Notes: generated by a model from the sequence alone, not told the origin. 34,506 nt of DNA from UBA2020 sp964551435 (GCA_964551435.1 CAZKBS010000016.1:1-34506); one strand, 5' to 3'; counted from the stretch's first letter, positions 23,086-31,520 are shown. Program-made: numbers and translations.

Positions 23086-24168
23086 TTACAGACGCGCCTT
23101 TTTATGGGCGGCGCGCACCATGTCATGGAAATAAACCACGCCGTTTTCATGCCGCGGCGACAATTCGCCGGTATCGTAGATACCCGCGCGCAGGTTCTTT
23201 TGCACGATTTCGCAAAGTTCGATGTCTTCGCGCGTGACTTCAAGACTGACGTCGATGGTGCGGCGGTTTTCCGCCTCTTTGTCCGGCGAGATATCTGTGA
23301 AGAGATAGCAATATCTCAGCTCCGTCGTTTCCGGCCCCGTCGGGATGACCAGTTCAAGGTTCATGCCGTTTTTATATATATTGAGGGCGCAGTTCGGCCA
23401 TACCCAGACCCAGAGGCCGTTGTTCACGGCGTCTTCCGCCCGTTCCGCCCGCAGGCCCGTTTCATGCCGCGCAATGCGGTTTTCGGGAATAACGCGGTAG
23501 GTAGAAAAATCGATATCGCGGTTCAGGCCGGGATGGATGGCGGGGATATGATACCCCTCCATATAATTCTCGATATAGGTTTTCCAGTTACAGGCGAGGG
23601 GATGCGTCGCCATGTCATAAAATTTGTATGCCGACAAATCGACGCTGCGGATAGCGGCGGGCAAATCGCCAAGGCTCGCCTCGAAATCCGGCGGGTTTTC
23701 GGCCATGCAGATAAACACCAGCGGGCCCAGCTGGCGCAGGTGGATGGGGAATAGCGACGTGCGGTCGCACAGCGCCTTTTCATCGCCGCCGAAATTGGGC
23801 GCTTTTTTCAGGCAGCCTTCGCTGTCGTAAACCCAGCCGTGATAGATGCAGCGCAGGGCTTCGGCTTTGCCATGTCCCTCGCGCAGCACCATGGAGGCGC
23901 GGTGGCGGCAGACGTTGTGAAACGCGCGCAGCTGCCCGTCCTTGCCGCGGATGACCATCACAGGCCGCCCTGCGATGGTATAGGCGACATAACTGCCCGG
24001 TTCCTGCAGCAGCGCGTCATGGCAGAAAATCAGCCATTCGCTGAAAAAGATTTTATCGTTCTCTGCTTCGTACATCTGCGCGTCGTGGTACCAGCGCGCG
24101 GGGATGGTTTCGGCATTGCGTTCAGCATCGGCGATGGGGGATTGCTTGCTATGCGCGGGGCCGGTCAT
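23086..24168 (-). CDS. Rieske non-heme iron oxygenase, alpha subunit
   Basis: This 360-aa protein hydroxylates or demethylates a substrate using a Rieske cluster and mononuclear iron. The Rieske site Cys87-x-His89 ... Cys107-x2-His110 is complete. The iron site has Asn201, Glu204, His207 and His212 (ENYMEGYHIPAIHP). The overall build is closer to quaternary-amine oxygenases (choline monooxygenase, GbcA, CntA) than to classic aromatic dioxygenases, but substrate cannot be read off. The start at 24168 has GAGGA upstream; a longer in-frame reading overlaps the preceding gene. No reductase or ferredoxin gene is adjacent. It follows a glycogen-debranching-type gene by only 4 nt, an unexpected partner. 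Confidence 0.9.
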   Translation of the reverse strand: MTGPAHSKQSPIADAERNAETIPARWYHDAQMYEAENDKIFFSEWLIFCHDALLQEPGSYVAYTIAGRPVMVIRGKDGQLRAFHNVCRHRASMVLREGHGKAEALRCIYHGWVYDSEGCLKKAPNFGGDEKALCDRTSLFPIHLRQLGPLVFICMAENPPDFEASLGDLPAAIRSVDLSAYKFYDMATHPLACNWKTYIENYMEGYHIPAIHPGLNRDIDFSTYRVIPENRIARHETGLRAERAEDAVNNGLWVWVWPNCALNIYKNGMNLELVIPTGPETTELRYCYLFTDISPDKEAENRRTIDVSLEVTREDIELCEIVQKNLRAGIYDTGELSPRHENGVVYFHDMVRAAHKKARL

Positions 24169-24172
24169 GGGG

Positions 24173-26320
24173 TTATCCTCTGTGCTTGTGGCGGGGCAGG
24201 GTATCAACGTGGCGGATATCGCCGATTTCTTCGGGCCATTCGATATCGAGGCGGATGTCGGAACTGCCGCCGGTGCGCGTGATGTCAACGCCGTCTTCAT
24301 GACGCTGGAAGCGCAGCGAGATGTCGCCATCGCCGATGCGCAGGCCGTTGATTTCCAGTTCGGTCAGCCATGCGGGCAGTTGCGGGCGGTGCAGGGTGAC
24401 GGTCTTGGCCGCGCCGTCAATACGCAGGCCCAACATGGATTGCAGCAGCAGCGATTGCGATGCGCTGGCCCATGCCTGCGGGTTGCAGGCAACCGGATAG
24501 GGGGCGGGCGGCGTGCCCGCGGCGTCGCGCGGCAAACCGCCAAACAATTCGGGCAGGCGCATTTGCGGGAAATGCCGCGCGGCATCGAACAGCGCGCCCA
24601 TCAGTTTGGCGGCGCGGTCTTCGAAGCCATATTTAGCAAGCCCTGCAGCGCATATCGCCGTGTCATGCGTCCAGACCGTACCGTTGTGATAGCCCTGCGG
24701 GTTTTTGACAGGCTCGTACCTTTTTTCGCTGCTGCCCAGTGTACGGATGCCGTAGCCGCTGAACATGTCCTCCGCCATCAGCATATCGGCGACGCGCGTT
24801 GCGCGTTCTTCCGGCACGATGCCGCAAAACAGCAAATGCCCGGCGTTCGATGCGCGCACGCGGCAGGGTTTTTTGCTGCCGTCGAGCGCGAGGGCATAGA
24901 TGCCCATGTCTTCCTGCCAGAAGGTATCGTTGAACTGCTGTTTCAGCTGTTCTGCCTGCCGCATCAGCGTTTCCGCTTTATCCGGCATGCCGAGCGCGCG
25001 GGCGATGCGCGATGCAGCGCGGCGGGCGGCATAGACATAGCCTTGCACTTCGCAAAGGGCGATGCTGCCTTCGGCCAGTTTTCCGTCTTCGTGCGAAATC
25101 GCATCCACGGAATCTTTCCAGCCCTGATTGCCAAGGCCGCTATCCGCGCCGCGCAGGTATTCGACGAACCCGTCGCCGTCGATATCGCCGTGCGTGTCTA
25201 TCCATGCCAGCGCTTTTTCAATATGGGGCCACAGTCCGGCGATAAAATCTGTATCGCCCGTGCGCTCCAGATACGCGCCCGCCAGAAACACGAACAGCGG
25301 CGTGGCATCCGCCGTGCCGTAATAGGGGGTATGCGGAATTTCCTTGCAGGCGGCCATTTCGCCCTGACGTATTTCATGCAGGATTTTACCGGGGGCGCTG
25401 TCGTGAAAGGCGCTGGTTTCTGTCGCCTGATGTGCAGCCAGGAATTGCAAAACCCCGCGCGCGATATCCGGATCCTGCCAGAGCATTTGAAACGCCGTGA
25501 TAATGCCGTCGCGTCCAAAAGGCGTGCTGTACCACGGAATCCCCGCATAAGGGTAAAGCCCGTGCGGCGTTTCCGATGTCAGAAGCGCGATGTCTACGGC
25601 GTTCTGCTGCGTCCAGTCATTGAAAACGGGATTGGACGATTGAATATCCGCCTGCCGGTTGAGGTGCGACTGGATATGCGCGAGGGCTTCGGATTTTTGC
25701 GCTTCAAACACATGCTGGTCAATCGGCACCGGAATATGGCTGGCGCATATATATAGACTACGCGTGGCGCCCGCCGGAATATCCAGCGTGAATTCGGTCA
25801 GCGCGCCGTTTTGCGCGGGAGCCTCCGAAAACGACAGGCAGCAGCTGCGCGGACGGCCATCAAGGCCCGTATAATCAAACCGCAGGCCGCTATCGGTCAT
25901 TTGCGGCGCGCCGCGTGTGCCGCTTGCGGGGCGTTTGGCGCCTCGCAGTTCAAACAGGTCTTTGAAATCGGCGTCATAAATATACCCGATGCGCAGGGTG
26001 ATATCTTCGCCACTGTGATTGATGACGGAGATTTCTTCGTAAAGTGCATCCTGCCACAGAAAAATGCCGCGCCAGATTTCCGGTTGCGGATCGTTCTCGC
26101 TGCGTTGGAATTTCGCCTCGAATACCGTGTTAAAAGGGCAGATGTAGCTGTCAACCAGCGCGGGTGCCTTGCCGTCGATGCGCAGTTCGCTGCGGGCGAG
26201 CAGGCGCGTATCGCGGCATATCAGCCCATCGGCGATGTCATGGTCGATTTCGTTGCGGCCTTGCATATCGCCATGTTCGTCAAGAATGGCGAAGCTGTCG
26301 TTGTGTTTCAGGACGAACAT
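24173..26320 (-). CDS. amylo-alpha-1,6-glucosidase / glycogen debranching-type protein
   Basis: This 715-aa protein has an N-terminal GDE domain (about 1-195: DGLICRDTRLLARSELRI) and a C-terminal (alpha/alpha)6-barrel GDE_C domain (about 255-640). Barrel signatures are GIPWYSTPFGRDGIITAFQ (Asp271), GTADATPLFVFL, NQGWKDSVDAI with the following His-Glu-Asp-Gly, and YHNGTVWTHDTAI. The family includes debranching enzymes and related exo-glucosidases, so the exact substrate (glycogen, trehalose-like or other alpha-glucan) is uncertain. There is no signal peptide. The Rieske oxygenase gene follows after 4 nt, which makes this a two-gene operon. No other glycogen gene is in the window. Confidence 0.88.
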   Translation of the reverse strand: MFVLKHNDSFAILDEHGDMQGRNEIDHDIADGLICRDTRLLARSELRIDGKAPALVDSYICPFNTVFEAKFQRSENDPQPEIWRGIFLWQDALYEEISVINHSGEDITLRIGYIYDADFKDLFELRGAKRPASGTRGAPQMTDSGLRFDYTGLDGRPRSCCLSFSEAPAQNGALTEFTLDIPAGATRSLYICASHIPVPIDQHVFEAQKSEALAHIQSHLNRQADIQSSNPVFNDWTQQNAVDIALLTSETPHGLYPYAGIPWYSTPFGRDGIITAFQMLWQDPDIARGVLQFLAAHQATETSAFHDSAPGKILHEIRQGEMAACKEIPHTPYYGTADATPLFVFLAGAYLERTGDTDFIAGLWPHIEKALAWIDTHGDIDGDGFVEYLRGADSGLGNQGWKDSVDAISHEDGKLAEGSIALCEVQGYVYAARRAASRIARALGMPDKAETLMRQAEQLKQQFNDTFWQEDMGIYALALDGSKKPCRVRASNAGHLLFCGIVPEERATRVADMLMAEDMFSGYGIRTLGSSEKRYEPVKNPQGYHNGTVWTHDTAICAAGLAKYGFEDRAAKLMGALFDAARHFPQMRLPELFGGLPRDAAGTPPAPYPVACNPQAWASASQSLLLQSMLGLRIDGAAKTVTLHRPQLPAWLTELEINGLRIGDGDISLRFQRHEDGVDITRTGGSSDIRLDIEWPEEIGDIRHVDTLPRHKHRG

Positions 26321-26571
26321 TAAAACCCGTATCTGTTGTGTCGGAATGATTTAACCATAGGGGCAAAGGGCGACTGTTTCCATGTTGAATTTCAGAAACA
26401 TGTGTTGCGACGCCGCAAAAAAAGCCGATGATTGTGATGTGTCTTTGCCAGCTTCGTGGTATTATTAAGAAAAAATAAGCCTTTACGGCCTATAATCTGT
26501 AAAGCAAAAGGGTTGATTTTGAACAAACGTAGAAAAATCAAGCGTTTGTCCGGTACAGGCGGAGACGTCTG
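26321..26571 (+). promoter_or_regulatory. divergent intergenic region with dyads upstream of the GGDEF gene
   Basis: The region holds a perfect TATAAT at 26491-26496 on the + strand, without a good -35 box. An inverted repeat CTTTAC / GTAAAG (26481-26486, 26499-26504) encloses that -10 box. A second dyad, ACAAACG / CGTTTGT (26523-26529, 26543-26549), would lie in the mRNA leader. A third, CATGTT / AACATG, is further upstream at about 26382-26403. An activator or repressor binding around the -10 box would explain the missing -35. Confidence 0.4.
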
Positions 26572-28875
26572 ATGGCTGGCGCGCAGGCATGGCAGCAGGT
26601 GCTAGAGGGCGATTCCATTGATCGCTTCTTCGCCCATTTCGTGCTGGACGATACCCAGCGCGGTAAAATCCTGCGCGATTATCCGTCGGCTGATCTGTCG
26701 CATTTACCGTCGTCGAAGGTCGATGTTCTCAAAGATCTGAATGATATCTGGCAGCGTCACGGTTTTTTGACGCCCGCCGAAACGCAGGCCGCGCTGATTG
26801 AAAAATATCTGCCGGGTGCCGATGAACGTCTGACGCGCTTTATCCGCGACACCGAACTATCGCGCAACAAACCCGAAGCGGTGACCGGATATCTGAGCAA
26901 GGAACACGCCTATCTGGCCACGGCGCTTGCGCATTTGTATGCACAGCAGACCGGCATGCCGATGACCATGGTTGAAGTCGATTTTTCCAACATGGGCGGC
27001 ACTAACGATTATTTCCGTCAAAAACTGGCAAGCGAGAAATCCGTTCTGCCCCTCGATATCCCGCAGCGCGAAGCGGAGGTGCTGACCGACCTTGCCGTGC
27101 GCGTACTGTCGGCGGGGATGACGGCGGATATCGCCGCCATGTATCCCGATGCCCGCATCGTGCCCATCCGCACGGGCGGGGATGAACTGCGGATTTTGAT
27201 TACCGGCGTTTCCGAACCGGCGGAACAGCTTCGTCTATCCGATGTCTTGCATGCGAATATCGAAAAGCGCGTGGCGGCCATGGGGCTGCAGGATCATCCG
27301 CACCTCAAAGCGCCCGAAGATCCGCGCCGTGCGGGTTTTGGCGCGGCGCTCGCCGTGCAGGATATGCACAAGATTTTCAATCCGGGTACGCTTATACAGG
27401 AACTGGATGCACGCATTACCGAGATGAAAAACCAGCTCGGCATGATGCGCCTCGGCATGATTGACCGCGAAGCTGTCGCGGCGGAGGCAGAGGGCAAGCT
27501 GCGTTTCGGGCTTTTGCGCATGCCGCTCGGCCTGTCGGCGGATGATGTGATCGACCTCGAAATCGCCAAGGCGCAGAAGAGCGCGGAAAAAGCGGCGCAT
27601 GCGCTGCGCGATATGAACCCCGAATATAATCCCGAATTGCCGCAGGGTGTGGATGGTTTCAAAAACTATGCGGCGCAAACGATGGCGCAGCTGGGCCGCC
27701 TTGCCATGGCGGTGGCGGTCTTGCCGCAAATTCTGGATACCGACAAACTGGGCGGCCCGTTCAGGCCCATGGGTATTCGTCCGTCCGACAGTCTGGAACG
27801 CCGCTATGTCGCGCGCGCGCTTGAACATTTCGAGCAAGAGGGGATTGCCCTGTCGCCTGCGGCGCTGCACTTCCTAAAACTCAGCGTGCGCGGACTTGCG
27901 CCCGAAGACCCCTCCGCGCAGGTGATGATGCCTGTCGGCATGGTGCGCATGATTGATAACGCCGCCGCCGATGCGCAGGATTTCCGCGCGCAGGTGACCG
28001 TACACCATTCTGATATTGACGCCGCGCTGCGCACTGCGGGTCTTAAAAGCATGCAGCAGGTGATGCCGCAGGCGATGGCGGTTTCCGTGCATAACCTTGC
28101 GGGGCTCAACAGCGCCCTTGGTCATCATAACGCCGACATCGTACTGCGCCATATCGCGCACGAAGTGATTGGCGGCGCCATCCATGCGGCGGGTGTACCG
28201 CGTCAGGCGCGTTCCAGCTTTGCGATTGCGCATCACGGCGGGGGTAATTTCTCCGTCCTGCTTCCGGCAGGGGGCACGGACGGGCAGGGCCGCATCTGGT
28301 TCGCCTCGCAGGCGCTGATCCACAAGGCGCGCAGCGAAATCAAGGAACGCATCGCGCAGCTGAACAAATCCCCGATTGCCAAATTCCTGTCGCAAAACGG
28401 CGGATATGTCGATCAGGATGTGTATCAGTATCTGGAAGAAAAAAATCTGAATACTTTTGCCGATATCCGTGACCCGAAAGAGCGGACGTATGTTTTTGGC
28501 GATGATATCGTCAAGGGCCGCGTCAACGGTATTCATGCCATCGTGGTCGGCGCCGCCGTCAGTTATGATCCGCAAATGCCGGGTACAGGCGGCGGCGTTT
28601 TTATCGGCAACCTGCGTACGCGCGCCGATGCGATGATGGAACAGTACCGCGGCGCGGTGCTCTACCAGCTTTACAAACAAGGCGCGCTTGAAGGCGATTA
28701 TACGCCGGTACGCGCGTTTCAGGCCGCGTTCAACAGCTATGCCATCGGTAACCCTGCGGGCGCGGCGTTTATTCTGGGCGGTGCGGATGCGAAAAAATAC
28801 GTGCAGCCGCAGGACACCGCCGCCGCCGATGACCGTCGTCAGGATAAGCCCAAAGGGCCTGGGGGGCGTGCATGA
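26572..28875 (+). CDS. tandem GGDEF-like protein (one near-intact, one degenerate domain)
   Basis: This 767-aa cytoplasmic protein shows no transmembrane helix. Residues 1-110 are a helical region. The first GGDEF-like domain (about 110-215) keeps the metal Asp137 and the guanine-contacting Asn145-Asp146 (VEVDFSNMGGTND) and has Gly202-Gly-Asp-Glu-Leu206 after Arg200; the RxxD inhibitory site is absent. A helical linker follows (about 250-470). The second domain (about 500-570) reads SVHNLAGLNSALGHHNAD, then HGGGNFSVLLP with G556-G-G-N-F560; its metal ligands are lost, so it is probably a nucleotide-binding or structural relic. Whether the protein makes c-di-GMP is open. A 61-aa ORF overlaps its stop codon. 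Confidence 0.8.
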   Translation: MAGAQAWQQVLEGDSIDRFFAHFVLDDTQRGKILRDYPSADLSHLPSSKVDVLKDLNDIWQRHGFLTPAETQAALIEKYLPGADERLTRFIRDTELSRNKPEAVTGYLSKEHAYLATALAHLYAQQTGMPMTMVEVDFSNMGGTNDYFRQKLASEKSVLPLDIPQREAEVLTDLAVRVLSAGMTADIAAMYPDARIVPIRTGGDELRILITGVSEPAEQLRLSDVLHANIEKRVAAMGLQDHPHLKAPEDPRRAGFGAALAVQDMHKIFNPGTLIQELDARITEMKNQLGMMRLGMIDREAVAAEAEGKLRFGLLRMPLGLSADDVIDLEIAKAQKSAEKAAHALRDMNPEYNPELPQGVDGFKNYAAQTMAQLGRLAMAVAVLPQILDTDKLGGPFRPMGIRPSDSLERRYVARALEHFEQEGIALSPAALHFLKLSVRGLAPEDPSAQVMMPVGMVRMIDNAAADAQDFRAQVTVHHSDIDAALRTAGLKSMQQVMPQAMAVSVHNLAGLNSALGHHNADIVLRHIAHEVIGGAIHAAGVPRQARSSFAIAHHGGGNFSVLLPAGGTDGQGRIWFASQALIHKARSEIKERIAQLNKSPIAKFLSQNGGYVDQDVYQYLEEKNLNTFADIRDPKERTYVFGDDIVKGRVNGIHAIVVGAAVSYDPQMPGTGGGVFIGNLRTRADAMMEQYRGAVLYQLYKQGALEGDYTPVRAFQAAFNSYAIGNPAGAAFILGGADAKKYVQPQDTAAADDRRQDKPKGPGGRA

Positions 28876-29057
28876 CGTCAGCTGGAAGCAAACAACTGCC
28901 CGAAGAAATCGTCGAATTCATGGCAAAAATCGGCCCGCGCAGCCTGACCGACGAAGAGGCGCGGGCGCTGAACCTGCTGCGCCTCAAGCATGGTTTGCCT
29001 GCAGCCAGCGCGGCAGGTGTGGCGGCGGCGATATTGGCGGATAAGGACAAAGGCTGA
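28872..29057 (+). CDS. small protein translationally coupled to the GGDEF-like gene
   Basis: This 61-aa ORF starts inside the stop codon of the preceding gene (ATGA overlap), which is a sign of coupled translation. It reads MTSAGSKQLPEEIVEFMAKI, then RSLTDEEARALNLLRLKHG and a final Ala-rich helix (AASAAGVAAAILADKDKG). It is predicted to be all helix, soluble and without cysteines. No family was recognised. The transcript ends at the hairpin at 29079. Confidence 0.6.
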   Translation: MTSAGSKQLPEEIVEFMAKIGPRSLTDEEARALNLLRLKHGLPAASAAGVAAAILADKDKG

Positions 29058-29078
29058 AAAGCTGAAAAATGATATACA

Positions 29079-29112
29079 AAAAAGCCCCCTGTAAAAAAAC
29101 AGGGGGCTTTTT
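29079..29112 (+). terminator. terminator after the GGDEF-like operon
   Basis: AAAAAGCCCCCTGT / ACAGGGGGCTTTTT, a 14-bp perfect stem with a 6-nt A loop, ending in T. It also works in reverse for the convergent gene at 29134-29760. Confidence 0.93.
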
Positions 29113-29133
29113 GTTATGCGAAGGTTGCGGCGA

Positions 29134-29760
29134 TTAGCGCGGTTTGGGTGCGCGCGTCGTCTTTTTCTTTGCCGTCATGGCGGGCGCGGCGGGCTTTTGC
29201 AGGGTTTTGACCTTCTCCAGATCCTCTTTGGATCCGAAGGCCATAATCGGGCCCATCAATGCCGCGCGCAGTTCATCTTCTCTCATGGGTAGCGTGTAGT
29301 TTCTGTATTGAGGATCAATGGACATACCCCAGCAGCGCTGAAAAAGCGCGCCGTTCTTGACGGTAATGATTTTGCCGAAGCGGCCATGGAGGTACGTCGG
29401 TTCGAAATCGCGCGCAATAGCGAACGCCGGACTCGGTTTTGCGAGTTGGCTTTCGCCCATGTGTTCGATTTTAAGCTGGTTATCTTTGAGCGTAGCGACG
29501 AAAGAGCCGCTCTCGCCAAAGGCTTTGTCGTAGATTTTTTTTGCTTCTTTGAAAATGGCGATAATTTTTTTCTCGTAGCGTGCGTCCTCGCGCGCTTTGG
29601 CGTCTGCGGCCTTTTTCTCGGCGCGTTCTTTTTGGGCTTGTTTGCGGGCGCGGGCGAGATCTTCTGCCGTACGCACTTCGCGGCGCTTGATTTCATAGTC
29701 TGCCGCAGAAGAAAATGCAGTCTTCAGTTCTTGCGTTACGGGACGCTTGGAAGTGGCCAT
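29134..29760 (-). CDS. charged coiled-coil protein, unknown function
   Basis: This 208-aa protein has a strongly charged N-terminal helix (about 20-65, EIKRREVRTAEDLARARKQ and onward, rich in Lys, Glu and Ala), probably a coiled coil. A compact middle domain follows (about 70-180), with KIIAIFKEAKKIYDKAF, FVATLKDNQLKIEHMGES and YLHGRFGKIITVKNGALF. The C-terminus is a basic Lys/Pro/Thr tail (KKKTTRAPKPR) that could bind nucleic acid. No family was recognised. The start at 29760 has GAGG 9 nt upstream; a 13-codon extension is less likely. Confidence 0.7.
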   Translation of the reverse strand: MATSKRPVTQELKTAFSSAADYEIKRREVRTAEDLARARKQAQKERAEKKAADAKAREDARYEKKIIAIFKEAKKIYDKAFGESGSFVATLKDNQLKIEHMGESQLAKPSPAFAIARDFEPTYLHGRFGKIITVKNGALFQRCWGMSIDPQYRNYTLPMREDELRAALMGPIMAFGSKEDLEKVKTLQKPAAPAMTAKKKTTRAPKPR

Positions 29761-29877
29761 TCTTTTATACCTCGGTGTTGAAAACGGGAATAGCACCATT
29801 AGTAATATCGCAAATGGACTATGTCAATAAAGGCTAAGGTGCTGATTTAAATTGGTATATTAAATTACTTGGCGCTG

Positions 29878-29915
29878 CCCCGGGATGAAAATGCCGTAGA
29901 TTTTTCATCCCGGGG
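29878..29915 (-). terminator. 14-bp hairpin downstream of the exported iota-CA-like gene
   Basis: CCCCGGGATGAAAA / TTTTCATCCCGGGG is a perfect 14-bp stem with a 10-nt loop, 15 nt past the stop codon. No T-run follows on the minus strand, so it may act as an mRNA 3'-end stabiliser rather than a classic terminator. Confidence 0.55.
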
Positions 29916-29930
29916 GATGCCGTGAAGTGG

Positions 29931-30503
29931 TTATTCTGCGGGCGGCGTGTAGGGCAGGGCTGACATATGCGCGATCAGCCGCAGTTTGTTGTTTGCGTCT
30001 TTTTTGAAAACGAGGGTTTTGTCGACTTTCACATCGCTGCCCTTGCTGTCCGTCACCCATACATTCGCCATTGAAAGGGCGATATCGTTTTCAACGATGG
30101 TACCGGCAATCTTGTAGCGGCAGGCTGTCCACCCGCGCAGGGCGAAGCCGATATCCTGTGCATATTTCGGATTGCCGCCGACGAAGTAAGACAGAGCGCC
30201 TTCATGATCAAGGCGGAAAGTCTGATCCCCATGCGCTAATGTGGGTTTGAAAAGAATTTTGCCATCCTGAAAAAGATAATTATCGGCAAGCATTTTTTCG
30301 GCCGCCGCGCGGTAATCCGCCCCCTTTTTATGAGCGTCGGCAATAGCCATCAGGCCATCGCACCACTGACGGTAGGCGGTATCAATTTGTTTTTCGCTGA
30401 TCGCCGCATCGGCAGCTTTCACAGATTTGGCAGCGGCGGGCAGTGTTGCCGTCATGCCGATGGCGCAGATGGAAACCGCAAGAAAGTAAAAAGTTTTTTT
30501 CAT
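29931..30503 (-). CDS. exported SnoaL-like protein, candidate iota-class carbonic anhydrase
   Basis: This 190-aa protein has a signal peptide (MKKTFYFLAVSICAIGMTAT, cleavage near AAAK). The mature part is a cystatin/SnoaL-like fold: YRQWCDGLMAIADAHKKG, ADNYLFQDGKILFKPTLAHG, ALSYFVGGN, FALRGWTACRYKIAGTI, ALSMANVWV, VDKTLVFKKD and finally LRLIAHMSALPY. Relatives are often mislabelled phosphoribosyl-AMP cyclohydrolase. The fold, the export signal and the C-terminal His-x-Ser motif match what I recall of the metal-free iota carbonic anhydrases, whose motif is HHSS; here it is HMSA, so activity is uncertain. AAGGAG lies 8 nt before the ATG. The gene sits beside lysR-sbtA, which supports a role in bicarbonate handling in the periplasm. 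Confidence 0.65.
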   Translation of the reverse strand: MKKTFYFLAVSICAIGMTATLPAAAKSVKAADAAISEKQIDTAYRQWCDGLMAIADAHKKGADYRAAAEKMLADNYLFQDGKILFKPTLAHGDQTFRLDHEGALSYFVGGNPKYAQDIGFALRGWTACRYKIAGTIVENDIALSMANVWVTDSKGSDVKVDKTLVFKKDANNKLRLIAHMSALPYTPPAE

Positions 30504-30611
30504 CAGGCATCTCCTTTTCAATTCGTTTGGAATTGTAAAGAAGATGATATGCATGCGCCGTTTGCGCAAGCGTTGCGGCGCGTGTATGAATTATATTCAT
30601 CAATTCAGATT

Positions 30612-30624
30612 ATTAATGATTAAT
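30612..30624. promoter_or_regulatory. candidate LysR operator upstream of the iota-CA-like gene
   Basis: ATTAAT-G-ATTAAT, a 13-bp palindrome overlapping the lysR stop codon. On the minus strand a TATAAT follows about 17 nt further downstream, and no good -35 box is present, as expected for an activated promoter. A similar palindrome lies in the lysR-sbtA gap. Confidence 0.35.
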
Positions 30625-31486
30625 TTTCATGATATGACAGATTTTCGAGCGACAGGGCGATGTGCTGTGCAAACATGCGTGCGGCTTCGGACAGGTTGTC
30701 TTTTTTCATCAGTGCGATTTCTGAGTGCATCAGCGTGGGCAGTCTGTGCATGCCGCGCAACGATGCCAATCCTTCGGGTATCATCGTTGATGGCAAAACC
30801 GTCATGCCCAATCCGGCGCGCACGGCCGCGATGGTGCCGGCAAGGCTGGGGCTTGTGTAAATAATATTCCACGGCCGGCGCACGCGGTCGAGTGCGGCAA
30901 GCGCACGCGCCCTGTAAATGCACGGCTGCGGCGAGAGGACAAGCTGCACGGTATCCTTCGGTTTGTATCCGTCCTGCGCTGCCCAGACCAGCGGTTCGCG
31001 CCATACGCGGGTGCCGCCTTTGACTTTTTCGGGGTCGCGCTTGACCAGAATGATATCGAATTTGCCCTTTTTAAAGCCGTTGAGCAGGTTCAATGTCAGG
31101 TCGCATTCGACGTTCAGCTGCACCTGCGGATGGTGCAGGGCAAAGGTCGATAATATTTTAGGCAGGTAATGCGTGGCGAAATCTTCGGGTGTACCCAGCG
31201 TGATATTGCCGGCGATATCCGGCTCGTTCAAACGGCTGAAGGCTTCCCATTGCAGTTCAATCATCCGCCGTGCATAGCCGAGGAACAGTTCGCCCTGTTC
31301 CGTCAGGCAGACGTTACGGTTGCTGCGCTCGAACAGCGCGCAACCGACCGACTCCTCCAGTTTTTTAATCTGCAGGCTGACCGCCGACTGCGTGCGGCCG
31401 ACAATATCGGCAGCCTGGCTGAAGCTGCCGGTTTCGGCGACGGCGATAAAGCTTTTGAGCAGCAAGCTATCCATGTGAAATGGCAT
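30620..31486 (-). CDS. LysR-family transcriptional regulator
   Basis: This 288-aa protein has an N-terminal winged helix-turn-helix (about 5-65: SFIAVAETGSFSQAADIVGRT, QSAVSLQIKKLEE, CALFERSNRNVCLTEQG). A substrate-binding domain follows (about 95-280). The start at 31486 has AGGTG upstream; a second ATG four codons later lacks a ribosome site. It is divergent from the sbtA-type transporter gene with a 97-bp gap, the classic LysR layout in which the regulator controls its neighbour. CmpR/CbbR-type regulators of bicarbonate uptake belong to this family, so a carbon-status signal is plausible but not shown. Confidence 0.93.
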   Translation of the reverse strand: MPFHMDSLLLKSFIAVAETGSFSQAADIVGRTQSAVSLQIKKLEESVGCALFERSNRNVCLTEQGELFLGYARRMIELQWEAFSRLNEPDIAGNITLGTPEDFATHYLPKILSTFALHHPQVQLNVECDLTLNLLNGFKKGKFDIILVKRDPEKVKGGTRVWREPLVWAAQDGYKPKDTVQLVLSPQPCIYRARALAALDRVRRPWNIIYTSPSLAGTIAAVRAGLGMTVLPSTMIPEGLASLRGMHRLPTLMHSEIALMKKDNLSEAARMFAQHIALSLENLSYHEN

Positions 31487-31520
31487 CGGGCACCTGTCAT
31501 GAGATAATTTTATGATGTTG

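Noticed and set aside
26350..26430. Resemblance to a c-di-GMP-I (GEMM) riboswitch upstream of the GGDEF-like gene (AGGGGCAAA, then GACGC and GCAAA)
   Set aside because: Spacing and the GACGCAAAGCC core do not match, the GAAA tetraloop hairpin is absent, and the only good -10 box lies downstream of it. A covariance-model search would settle it.
30510..30569. N-terminal extension of the iota-CA-like protein to an ATG at 30569
   Set aside because: The ATG at 30503 has AAGGAG at proper spacing and starts the signal peptide directly.
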